From: Bacteroidota bacterium
GTDB taxonomy: Bacteria > Bacteroidota > Ignavibacteria > UBA10030 > UBA6906
DNA: 64,000 nt
Assembly: GCA_030835135.1 (NCBI GenBank)
Contig: JAUQWO010000088.1
Coordinates: 86,784 to 150,783 of the forward strand
Direction of reading: 5' to 3'
Positions 9,327 through 17,134 of this stretch are shown in pieces. The notes under the pieces were generated by a model. That model was not told the origin of the DNA. It saw nothing but the letters and a program-made list of their open reading frames with translations, and did not search any database. Numbering within the stretch: position 1 is the stretch's first letter; every line of letters starts with the position of its first letter. Both the position numbers and the translations under genes were made by a program.

Positions 9327-9881
9327 ATGAACTTTCGCACGTTGGCGCTCGCAGCCGGCGTTCTCGCACTTCTGGCCTTTTCTGCGGGTTGTGATCGCGG
9401 ATTGGGGCCCATCACAGAGGACACCGGCTTCAGCGGCATCATCACGTACAAGAACTGGCCGCCGGCGGACAGCATGTTCGGTCTGCGCCTGGTGGCACTC
9501 GAGCAGTATCCTACGGACAGCAGCGGATTGATGATGTCACTGCTCGGTGGGCATGCTGCGGTGTATCCCCACCTGACGACCGGCGTCATCGGATCGCTGG
9601 CGATCCTCGGATTCGTGGCGACCGATCCTGTCCATGCCGATACGGTCCACTACGTCTTTACTAAAGAGGGGACCGTCCTGAAGGAAGGGACCTACAACTA
9701 CGTTGTGCTTGCGTGGCAGTACGGACCGAATGTGTTCGCGGATTGGGCGCCGGTCGGGGTCTATACGCAGAAGGCCGGTACCTTCGAGCCTGCACCGGTG
9801 TTCGTGCAGGAGCGTCGCATGCGCGAGAACGTCGATATCAATGTTGACTTCCACAACCCTCCACCGAAACCATGGAAATGA
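9327..9881 (+). CDS. Lipoprotein of unknown function paired with a TonB receptor
   Basis: A 184-residue lipoprotein: hydrophobic leader, then lipobox AFSAGC with the acylated Cys near residue 20. The mature part (GFSGIITYKNWPPADSMFGLRLVALEQYP; VHYVFTKEGTVLKEGTYNYVVLAWQYGP) looks like an all-beta carboxypeptidase-regulatory or fibronectin-like fold, suggesting a surface or periplasmic binding role; this is inference. GGAGG at 9316-9320 sets the ATG at 9327. The stop overlaps the start of the TonB receptor, so the two are translationally coupled and probably act together, like the lipoprotein/receptor pairs common in Bacteroidota, although it is not a recognisable SusD. Confidence 0.78.
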   Translation: MNFRTLALAAGVLALLAFSAGCDRGLGPITEDTGFSGIITYKNWPPADSMFGLRLVALEQYPTDSSGLMMSLLGGHAAVYPHLTTGVIGSLAILGFVATDPVHADTVHYVFTKEGTVLKEGTYNYVVLAWQYGPNVFADWAPVGVYTQKAGTFEPAPVFVQERRMRENVDINVDFHNPPPKPWK

Positions 9882-12079
9882 TCAGGCGTATCCAGTTCCT
9901 CCTCCTGCTCGCCTGTGTCACGCTTCCCGCGTTCGCAGACGGCGGCAGCGTTGCCGGACGGGTCACTGCCGTGACCGACGGACGCAGTGAACCACTCGTG
10001 GGTGCGGTGGTGCTTGTGCAGGGGACCGTCCGCGGGACGACAACGAATCTCAAGGGCGAATATCGCATCGCCGACCTTCCCCCCGGCGTGCATACGCTGG
10101 TGTTCTCGATGGTCGGGTACCAGCGCCTCACCCGTCCGGGCGTGACCGTCGAGGCGGGTCGGGAAGCAACGGTCGATGCGGAACTCCGCTCTGTGCCGGT
10201 GCAGATCGATCAGGTGGTCGTCACGGCCAGCCGCCGTGCACAGTCGCTGGAAGAGGTCCCGGTCAGTATCTCGGTGCTCGATGCTGAGGATATCCGCGAA
10301 CGGAATGCCCTCGTGCTCGATGATGCCCTGCGGTACATCCCGGGCGTGAACATGACCGGCTTCCAGGTGAACATCCGCGGATCCTCCGGGTACAACCGTG
10401 GCGCAGGGAGCAGGGTGCTGCTCCTGCTCGACGGCATCCCGTTCATCACGGGCGATACCGGTGAATTGAACTTCGAGACGATCCCGATCGGGCAGGTGGA
10501 CCGGATCGAGGTGGTGAAGGGTGCGAGCTCCGCGCTGTACGGTTCCAACGCATTGGGCGGGGTCATCAATGTCATCACCAAGGAGATCCCGGACCGTCCG
10601 AGCACGCAGGTGCGGTTCTTCGCGGGGACGTATGACCAGCCGTCGTATGATGCCTGGAAGTGGACCGACAAGCAGCGATTCTACAACGGACAGTCGGTGA
10701 GCCACGCCTACAGGTCGGGCGATCTGGGCGTCGGACTGTTCGTGTCGCGCCAGTTCGATGATGGCTACCGCCGGAACGACTACCGCCGGCGGTACAATAT
10801 CTACGCGAAGATCAAAGAGGATTACGAAAAGCAGAGTTCGCTGACGATGACCTTCGGGCTGTTGTACCAGTATGGCGGGCAGTTCCTGTACTGGCGCAGT
10901 CTGGATTCAGCGACCTACCCGCCGCTGGCACAGGCGGATGATAATGTCAAGTCGATCAGGTACTTCACGACCGCCCAGTACACATCTTTGATCGGCGAGA
11001 ATGCCCAGCTGACGAACCGGGTGATGTGGTTCCATAACGACTGGGGGTTCGAAACGCGGTCCGGTATCGGGCGGGCAGAATCCGTGGCGGACGATATTCG
11101 GTATGAATCGGTCGCGACGATCATCCCTTCGGATATGCATACCATCACGACCGGGGTGGATGCGAATGTGGACCTGATCGGGGGTGATGTCGTGGGCGGG
11201 CGTACGATCTGGGGGTTCGCACTATTCGGACAGGATGAGATCAGGCTTGCCGCGCCACTGACGATGACCGTCGGCGCACGGTATGACTTCTCGTCGGTGG
11301 GCATCACAGCTCCCGGTGGTCAGATCAATCCCAAACTGGCCTTCGCCTACAATCCGTTCGAAGGAACGTCAGTGCGCACCTCGATAGCACGCGGGTTCCG
11401 GGTGCCGGCCGTCGCGGAGGCATTCCTGATGGCCGGCTTCAACAATATCATGGCGCGGCCGAACGAGGACCTGAAGCCCGAGAAGAGCTGGTCGTTCGAG
11501 GTGGGGGCATCGCAGCGGTTGGGCGAGATCGGGACCTTCGATATCGCTGCGTTCCGGACGGACTATGACAACCTGATCGAGGTGGATGTGGTGGACACGT
11601 CGGCGGGATCGCTCCTCTTTCAGTGGCGCAACGTGGCGAACGCGCGGGTGTCGGGCGTGGAGACCTCGCTCAAGCTCGGTCTCTTTGACGGCGCGTTGCA
11701 GTACAGTTTTGGTTACACGTATGTATGGCCGGAGGACCTGACGCACCACGACATTCTGCGGTACCGCCCCCGGCATCTGTTCTACACCTCGCTGGGCAGC
11801 ACGATCGGACCGCTCCATGCGTCCGCGGATTTCCGGTACATCAGCAAGTCGGACCGGGTGGATGATATCCTCGGGAAGAATGGCATCGTGCCCGATGGTG
11901 ACGAGCGGGTGGAGATCATGGTCGCCGATTTCCGGTTGGGTGCCGACTTCACGCTGTTCAGCATCCCGCTTACGGCCACCGCGAGCGTGAACAATGCATT
12001 CCAGTACAACTATGTCGAATTGATCGGCAACATCATGCCGCCGCGCACGTATGGACTGGTACTCGAAGCCCGTATGTGA
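9872..12079 (+). CDS. TonB-dependent outer-membrane receptor with carboxypeptidase-regulatory-like domain
   Basis: This 735-residue protein should import a ligand across the outer membrane using TonB energy. After a signal peptide it has a carboxypeptidase-regulatory-like domain (about residues 28-110: GRVTAVTDGRSEPLVGAVV...GEYRIADLPPGVHTL), a plug domain (QIDQVVVTASRR...VLDDALRYIPGV...NIRGSSGYNRG...IEVVKGASSALYGSNALGGVINV), and a long beta-barrel ending in TYGLVLEARM. The ATG at 9872 overlaps the lipoprotein stop; the ATG at 9878 forms an ATGA overlap and is equally plausible. No SusD-like partner is present; the preceding lipoprotein may be the accessory. The ligand is unknown: nothing in the sequence separates siderophore, vitamin, metal or oligosaccharide. 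Confidence 0.92.
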   Translation: MEMIRRIQFLLLLACVTLPAFADGGSVAGRVTAVTDGRSEPLVGAVVLVQGTVRGTTTNLKGEYRIADLPPGVHTLVFSMVGYQRLTRPGVTVEAGREATVDAELRSVPVQIDQVVVTASRRAQSLEEVPVSISVLDAEDIRERNALVLDDALRYIPGVNMTGFQVNIRGSSGYNRGAGSRVLLLLDGIPFITGDTGELNFETIPIGQVDRIEVVKGASSALYGSNALGGVINVITKEIPDRPSTQVRFFAGTYDQPSYDAWKWTDKQRFYNGQSVSHAYRSGDLGVGLFVSRQFDDGYRRNDYRRRYNIYAKIKEDYEKQSSLTMTFGLLYQYGGQFLYWRSLDSATYPPLAQADDNVKSIRYFTTAQYTSLIGENAQLTNRVMWFHNDWGFETRSGIGRAESVADDIRYESVATIIPSDMHTITTGVDANVDLIGGDVVGGRTIWGFALFGQDEIRLAAPLTMTVGARYDFSSVGITAPGGQINPKLAFAYNPFEGTSVRTSIARGFRVPAVAEAFLMAGFNNIMARPNEDLKPEKSWSFEVGASQRLGEIGTFDIAAFRTDYDNLIEVDVVDTSAGSLLFQWRNVANARVSGVETSLKLGLFDGALQYSFGYTYVWPEDLTHHDILRYRPRHLFYTSLGSTIGPLHASADFRYISKSDRVDDILGKNGIVPDGDERVEIMVADFRLGADFTLFSIPLTATASVNNAFQYNYVELIGNIMPPRTYGLVLEARM

Positions 12080-12140
12080 TGCCGTCGCTGTACGAGCCCT
12101 GCAGAACGATATCAGGTAACAGAACAATCAAGGAGGATGT

Positions 12141-13283
12141 ATGAAGATGATCGCCCGCGTGATGTTGAGTGCTGCCCTGGTGTGTACGGGGGTGGCCGGT
12201 GCCAGTGCACAGGGCATCACCATCGACACCAACGATGTGAAAGCGATGTATGCCGTCGGGACGACGACGTCGTTCCGGTCGGATACCCTGACGAATCAGC
12301 TGGATATCGGGACCACGGGTGCGACCTCGTGGGATTTCAGTGGATTGCTTACGCACACACGGCTGAACCTGCGGAGCGTCGTGCCGTCCTCGACACCGTA
12401 CTTCGCGTCGAATTTTCCGACCGCGACGCATGCGCTGAGCGACACGGCGTTCACGTACTCCTTCGTCGATGGAACGTTCGGACACGTGACCCTGAAGGGT
12501 GCCGGCTATAATTATATGACCTTCACCGGTGGCGATCTGCTGGACTGGGGTTTCAAGGGGACGGGGAACGCGTACATCGTGGGCAATCCTTTCCCGGCCC
12601 AGGGTGCATGGACCAAGTCGCCGGCAGCGGTCTATTACAGTCTTCCGTTGTTTCTCAGCAAGACCTGGACCACCACGTTCGTTGAGACCCTCTCCGGGAG
12701 TGCGGTGATCCTGGGCGGCACGGTGAATGTCGGTCCGACGCTGACCAATCACACGATCACGTACACGGTGGATGCCTACGGTCCGCTGAAGATCCCCGGT
12801 GGCAGTACGCAGGAAGCGCTGCGCATCCGGAAGGTGGATCGGTTCTCCACCACAACGAGCTCGGGAGTCCGCGTCGGCTATGTGATCCTTGCGAAGAATG
12901 GTGCTTCGGTCCAGTTCAATGTCGGCGATACGAACGCGGTTGCGGGTACAGCGTCCGTGTCGAGCCTACAGTGGACGACCGAGACACCGACCACAGTGCG
13001 TCAGGTGAACGAGACCCCGGCCATCTTTACGCTGGCGCAGAACTATCCGAACCCCTTCAATCCGTCGACCACGATCCGGTTCTCGCTGCCCGACCGGCAG
13101 GCGGTCACGCTCCGCATCTACAACCTCCTCGGCGAAGAGGTGGGGATGATCGTGAACGAGACGCTGGGTGCAGGTGAGCACGCGGTGGAGTTCGATGCGA
13201 AGGGGTTGGCGACTGGCATGTATCTGTACAAGCTGCAGGCGGGTGGGATGACACAGACGAGGAGAATGCTGCTCGTGAAGTAG
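12141..13283 (+). CDS. Secreted protein with T9SS type A sorting domain
   Basis: The 380-residue product has a signal peptide (MKMIARVMLSAALVCTGVAGASAQ) and a beta-rich body with no recognised catalytic motif. The last 90 residues are a type IX sorting domain: FTLAQNYPNPFNPSTTIRF, then VTLRIYNLLGEEV, AGEHAVEFDAKGLATGMY and the terminal RRMLLVK. Such domains direct secretion across the outer membrane and surface attachment in Bacteroidota and relatives. AAGGAGGATGT lies just before the ATG. It follows the TonB receptor after about 60 bases and may share its transcript. The function of the exported body is unknown. Confidence 0.9.
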   Translation: MKMIARVMLSAALVCTGVAGASAQGITIDTNDVKAMYAVGTTTSFRSDTLTNQLDIGTTGATSWDFSGLLTHTRLNLRSVVPSSTPYFASNFPTATHALSDTAFTYSFVDGTFGHVTLKGAGYNYMTFTGGDLLDWGFKGTGNAYIVGNPFPAQGAWTKSPAAVYYSLPLFLSKTWTTTFVETLSGSAVILGGTVNVGPTLTNHTITYTVDAYGPLKIPGGSTQEALRIRKVDRFSTTTSSGVRVGYVILAKNGASVQFNVGDTNAVAGTASVSSLQWTTETPTTVRQVNETPAIFTLAQNYPNPFNPSTTIRFSLPDRQAVTLRIYNLLGEEVGMIVNETLGAGEHAVEFDAKGLATGMYLYKLQAGGMTQTRRMLLVK

Positions 13284-13320
13284 GTGGCAGGGGGTGAAGA
13301 GGGGTGGTGTGTGGTATCAC

Positions 13321-13358
13321 TCGTAGGGGCGTTCCGTATGTGCGGGACGCCCCTACGA
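13321..13358. repeat. GTAGGGGCG-type palindromic hairpin between convergent genes
   Basis: TCGTAGGGGCGT pairs with ACGCCCCTACGA, extended by TCCG/CGGG, around a short loop. It lies between the stops of the T9SS cargo gene and the FKBP gene and may act as a bidirectional terminator. The same termini, GTAGGGGCG and CGCCCCTAC, recur in the cluster at 37482-37713, so this appears to be one member of a dispersed repeat family. Confidence 0.7.
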
Positions 13359-13371
13359 CGTTCTACGGGGT

Positions 13372-14064
13372 TTACTGTACTTCCAGCAGTTCGATCTCGA
13401 AGATCAGGGTTGCGTTCGGCGGGATGACGTTGCCGGCACCCTGTTCGCCATAGGCCAGAGTGGAGGGGATGAAGAGTTCCCACTTCGCGCCTTCCTTCAT
13501 CAGCAGGAGAGCTTCGGTCCAGCCGGGGATCACGCCGTTGCACGGGAACACCGCGGGCTGCCCATGCTTGAACGAACTGTCGAACTCCGTGCCATCGAGC
13601 AGGCGGCCGGTGTAGTTCGTCTTCACGGTCGATGCCGCGAGGGGTTTCTTCCCCTTGCCGTCGGCGATCACACGGTACTGCAGTCCGCTGGGCAGTGTGA
13701 TGACACCCGGCTTCTTTGCATTCTCGGCGAGGAACGCCGCACCCTCGGTGGCATTCTTCATCGCCTGGGCGCGCGCGCGCTCTTCCTGCTTGATCTGCAT
13801 CTCACGGCTGAACGCACGCATCGTGTCCTGGATCTCCGCCTCGGTCATCATGTGCTTCGAGGTATCCAGCTTCGCGTCCATCACACCCCGCAGGAATGCT
13901 TCGGGAGAGATGGCGATCGAATCGCGATGCAGATTCTTACCAACGCTCATGCCGATGCTGTAGCTGATCTTGTCCTGGCGGGTCTCGAGCTTCACGTTCT
14001 TTTCCTGTTGGGATTGGCAACCTGTGATTCCGGCCAGAAGCAGCACGGCCAAGAGGTATCGCAT
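13372..14064 (-). CDS. Lipoprotein FKBP-type peptidyl-prolyl cis-trans isomerase (Mip/FkpA-like)
   Basis: A 230-residue periplasmic folding catalyst that isomerises Xaa-Pro bonds. The leader ends in a lipobox (LLAGITGC), so it is membrane-anchored. Residues of about 25-125 form the helical FKBP N-terminal dimerisation domain (KISYSIGMSVGKNL; SPEAFLRGVMDAK), and the C-terminal 110 residues form the FKBP domain (LPSGLQYRVI, VKTNYTGRLLDGTEFDSS, VIPGWTEALLLMKEGAKWELFIPSTLAYGEQG, IPPNATLIFEIELLEV). The ATG at 14064 is supported by AAAGGA seven bases upstream; the open frame extends further 5' without a signal peptide. It is convergent with the T9SS cargo gene and divergent from the symporter. Confidence 0.93.
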   Translation of the reverse strand: MRYLLAVLLLAGITGCQSQQEKNVKLETRQDKISYSIGMSVGKNLHRDSIAISPEAFLRGVMDAKLDTSKHMMTEAEIQDTMRAFSREMQIKQEERARAQAMKNATEGAAFLAENAKKPGVITLPSGLQYRVIADGKGKKPLAASTVKTNYTGRLLDGTEFDSSFKHGQPAVFPCNGVIPGWTEALLLMKEGAKWELFIPSTLAYGEQGAGNVIPPNATLIFEIELLEVQ

Positions 14065-14217
14065 GGGGAGTTCCTTTCTGGTGATGATGGGGGCCTGCCG
14101 CAGTGGCAGGATCCCATCCCGCCCGACCGATGCCGACAGACATATATCCTTTAAATATACGGAAATTCCCCGAGAGAACCAATCGTGACCGGAGGTCCCG
14201 GGGAGGGGCGGGCGTCC

Positions 14218-14246
14218 TTGTAGTTTGCGCTCCGATTCTCTATATT
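14218..14246 (+). promoter_or_regulatory. Candidate promoter for the symporter operon
   Basis: TTGTAG (14218-14223) and TATATT (14241-14246) are separated by exactly 17 bases, a good sigma-70-like arrangement. It lies in the 379-base gap between the divergent FKBP and symporter genes and implies a leader of roughly 190 bases, which is GC-rich and contains no gene I can support. Confidence 0.5.
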
Positions 14247-14443
14247 GAACCACCGCACTGCTTTCATACTTCACGCTCCTTTTGCACCACCTCGCAGCGA
14301 ACGCCAGGGAGCCGGCGCAGACGTGTGCCCTGTCTGTGCCCCCCCCGGGGAATCCGCCGCGGCGCCGTCTCCGGATGCGCTCCGACGTGCCCGGTGCCTG
14401 GCCCCCCTGCGGCCGAGGTCCACATTCACAGAAAGGACACCAT

Positions 14444-16105
14444 ATGCCTTCAATTGGTCTCAGCGTCCTGGATTGGCTGATCATTGCCATCTACTTCGCG
14501 TTCATCCTCGGGTTGGGCTACTACCTGAAGCGGTTCACGAAGAGCCAGGAAGATTTCTTCATGGCGGGCCGGAAGAACAGTGCCTGGGTGGCGGGAATCG
14601 CCTTCCTCTCGGCCAACCTGGGAGCGCTGGAGCTCCTCGGGATGACCGGCAACACCTTCAAGTACGGGATGTACGTCGCCCATTTCTACTGGATCGGTGC
14701 GATCCCCGCGATGCTCTTTCTCGGCGTGTACATGATGCCGTTCTACTACAGCAGCCGCATCCATTCCGTGCCGGGGTATCTCAAGCTCCGGTTCGATGAG
14801 CGGACCCGCGTGCTGAATGCCATCGCCTTTGCGATCATGACCGTGCTGGTCTCCGGCATCAACCTGTACGCCATGGCCCTCGTGCTCCACACGTTTCTCG
14901 GCTGGAATTGGGATATCAGCATGTGGGTCTCGGCCGCGACCGTAGCCGTGTATGTCACGATGAGCGGGTTGCTGTCCGCGATCTTCACCGAGATCGTGCA
15001 GTTCTTCCTTATCTGGTTCGGGCTCTTCCTCGTGGCGATCCTCGGGGTGATCGAGATCGGCGGTATCAACGAAGTGTTCGCGCGCGTGCAAGAATCGTAC
15101 AGCACGCTGTGGTCCACCTCGGCGAACGCGGCAGACAACGGGATGGCGGTGACCTGGGGCGGCATCGTTCTCGGACTCGGGTTCGTGTTGTCCTTCGGGT
15201 ACTGGACGACCGACTTCCTCGTCGTCCAGCGTGCGTTCTCGGCGAAGGACCTCCGCGCCGCGCGCATGACACCGGTGATCGCATCGTTCTTCAAGATGGC
15301 GGTGCCGTTCATCGTCATCGCGGCCGGACTCGTGGCACTCATCCTGGCGAACGATCCGCACTCGGGGTTCGCGCTGCTCACCGATGGCGGGCAGGTGAAT
15401 TACGATTCCGCACTGCCGCTGCTCATCGTCCGGTACTATCCGGAGGGTCTGATCGGCCTCGGCGTTACCGCCTTGCTCGCGGGGTTCATGGCCGGGCAGG
15501 CGGGGAACGTGAGCGCATTCAATACGGTGTGGACCTATGACATCTACAAGGCGCTGATCAAGAAGGATGCGAGCGACGACCACCTGTTGTGGATGGGCCG
15601 GGTGACCACGATCGTCGGCATCATCATCAGCGTGGGCACGGCGTACTGGGCCAAGAGTTTTCCGAGCATCATGGACTACATGCAGGCGATCTTCTCATGG
15701 GTGAATGCGCCCCTGTTCGCGACGATGCTCCTCGGCATGTTCGTGGTGTGGATCACCCCGGCCGGTGCCTTCTGGGGTCTGGTGATCGGCATGGGATCGT
15801 CCTTCCTGATGTTCCTTGCGGCAAAATTCCAATGGGTCGATGGCAGCGTCTTCACGCTGTCTGCGAATGCCAGCGAAATGGCGATCAACTTCTGGCGCGC
15901 ATGGTGGGCCTGGCTGCTCTGTTTCGGTTCCACGATCGTGATCAGTCTCTTCACCGAGAAGAGGCCGCGTGAAGAACTTGTCGGGCTCGTCAAAGGGCTG
16001 ACCCCGACCTCGGGCGACGAGGGCATTCCGTTCCTGAAGCGTCCCGCGTTCTACGCGATCCTGTCTCTGATCGTCCTTGTCATTCTCAACATCATGTACT
16101 GGTAG
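14444..16105 (+). CDS. Sodium:solute symporter (SSS family)
   Basis: A 553-residue inner-membrane transporter of the SSS family, coupling sodium entry to uptake of a sugar or other organic solute. It starts outside with LDWLIIAIYFAFILGLGYYLKR, then FMAGRKNSAWVAGIAFLSANLGALELLGMTGN, which matches the family's conserved second helix region, and has about 14 hydrophobic segments including TALLAGFMAGQAGNVSAFNTVWTYDIYK, a typical sodium-site region. The ATG at 14444 follows GAAAGGA; the frame is open further upstream but without membrane sequence. The substrate cannot be named; SGLT-type sugar transport is common for this sequence type and would fit the pentose operon 3 kb downstream, which is inference. 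A small membrane gene follows 12 bases later. Confidence 0.92.
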   Translation: MPSIGLSVLDWLIIAIYFAFILGLGYYLKRFTKSQEDFFMAGRKNSAWVAGIAFLSANLGALELLGMTGNTFKYGMYVAHFYWIGAIPAMLFLGVYMMPFYYSSRIHSVPGYLKLRFDERTRVLNAIAFAIMTVLVSGINLYAMALVLHTFLGWNWDISMWVSAATVAVYVTMSGLLSAIFTEIVQFFLIWFGLFLVAILGVIEIGGINEVFARVQESYSTLWSTSANAADNGMAVTWGGIVLGLGFVLSFGYWTTDFLVVQRAFSAKDLRAARMTPVIASFFKMAVPFIVIAAGLVALILANDPHSGFALLTDGGQVNYDSALPLLIVRYYPEGLIGLGVTALLAGFMAGQAGNVSAFNTVWTYDIYKALIKKDASDDHLLWMGRVTTIVGIIISVGTAYWAKSFPSIMDYMQAIFSWVNAPLFATMLLGMFVVWITPAGAFWGLVIGMGSSFLMFLAAKFQWVDGSVFTLSANASEMAINFWRAWWAWLLCFGSTIVISLFTEKRPREELVGLVKGLTPTSGDEGIPFLKRPAFYAILSLIVLVILNIMYW

Positions 16106-16117
16106 GAGGATATCACC

Positions 16118-16318
16118 ATGAAACCCATCTGGTATTTCGTTGGCATTCTCCTGCTGGCCATTGGCATCCTGGTTCTGGGTGCGGGCCTGGTCGGATTGGC
16201 TTCCGGTGAGGTGTCGAACACCGTTCTCGGGTCCCTGCACCCGCGTGTCTGGTGGGGGGCCATCATGACCGTCGCCGGGGCGCTGTTCCTGCTGTTCAAT
16301 AGGAAATCCGTTGTCTGA
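16118..16318 (+). CDS. Small two-helix membrane protein following the symporter
   Basis: A 66-residue protein with two hydrophobic helices (YFVGILLLAIGILVLGAGLVGLA and WWGAIMTVAGALFLLFN) joined by a short loop. AGGAGG lies eight bases before the ATG, and the gene starts 12 bases after the symporter stop, so both are on one transcript. I do not recognise a family. Its position suggests an accessory subunit or regulator of the transporter, but the sequence does not prove this. Confidence 0.75.
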   Translation: MKPIWYFVGILLLAIGILVLGAGLVGLASGEVSNTVLGSLHPRVWWGAIMTVAGALFLLFNRKSVV

Positions 16319-16509
16319 TTGTTCGGGACGGGGGTCCCCCGCGGAGGTGAGTGTTCTGTGATCAGGTATCGATTTTCGCCATGAACGGGGGGATCGCATA
16401 CCGGCCGTGAACAGGACCCGTCACGCGGGGGAAACGGCGGGTCTGTGCTGAAACCGTTCGGGAATACAGCCGTAGTATCAGGTGTAGACACGACCACTCG
16501 GAGACGGCA

Positions 16510-16902
16510 ATGGAAGCGCAGAAACATATCACTCTCGTCGGCATTCTCACTCTTGTCCATAGCGGATTGTTGGTGGCTGTTGCCATCCTGGCCTTCGGGG
16601 TCCTGGCTGGCATCGGTGCCGTGAGCGGGGACGAGGATGCATTCATGGTCATGGGGATCATTGGTACGGTGCTGGGCGGGTTCCTGCTCTTCCTGTCCAT
16701 CCCCGGCATCATCGGAGGGATCGCACTTCTGCAGCGCGCGCGCTGGTCCCGGATCTTCATGATCGTCCTGAGCGCATTCAAGTTTCTGGATGTTCCGATC
16801 GGCACGGCGCTGGGCGTCTATACGATCTACGTCATGCTCCGGCCGGATGTGATCGCGGTCCTGGATCCCCCGGCAGCACAACCGGTTGTGGTAACGACCT
16901 GA
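16510..16902 (+). CDS. Small membrane protein, four helices, unknown function
   Basis: The 130-residue product has four hydrophobic segments: ITLVGILTLVHSGLLVAVAILAFGVLAGIGAV, FMVMGIIGTVLGGFLLFLSIPGIIGGIALL, IFMIVLSAFKFLDVPIGTALGVYTIYVML and short connecting loops. It resembles small uncharacterised integral membrane proteins in which an SDEDAF-like loop follows helix one. The upstream Shine-Dalgarno sequence is poor (GGAGACGGCA). It lies 190 bases after the preceding small gene and ends before a strong hairpin. No function is proposed. Confidence 0.68.
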   Translation: MEAQKHITLVGILTLVHSGLLVAVAILAFGVLAGIGAVSGDEDAFMVMGIIGTVLGGFLLFLSIPGIIGGIALLQRARWSRIFMIVLSAFKFLDVPIGTALGVYTIYVMLRPDVIAVLDPPAAQPVVVTT

Positions 16903-16913
16903 CCATGTCACCG

Positions 16914-16940
16914 CGGGAGGGCGCGCTGGGCGCCCTCCCG
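16914..16940. terminator. Strong GC hairpin after the membrane-protein gene
   Basis: CGGGAGGGCGC pairs perfectly with GCGCCCTCCCG around GCTGG, directly after the stop at 16902. It lacks a T tract; a run of ten C follows at 16952-16961. It probably insulates the copA region. Confidence 0.7.
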
Positions 16941-17113
16941 GGGGCCTCCCTCCCCCCCCCCTTCTCATCCAACTTCGACGCACTCGTCCCGTTGAACGGA
17001 TCACCGCATCTTCCGTATACTGACAAATGCTCAGGATATTCAGCATAGCGCTGGTGCTTGCCGGACCGGGAAGGGCCGAAGTCTTCGCTTGCATCGCTCG
17101 GAGGGATTGCGGA

Positions 17114-17131
17114 TATTGAATCAGTTCAATA
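17114..17131 (+). promoter_or_regulatory. Palindrome just upstream of copA, candidate operator or translation hairpin
   Basis: TATTGAA and TTCAATA form a perfect 7-bp inverted repeat around TCAG, ending four bases before the proposed GTG start of copA. It could be an operator for a metal sensor or an RNA hairpin that controls start access. The binding protein is unknown. Confidence 0.4.
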
Positions 17132-17134
17132 GCC

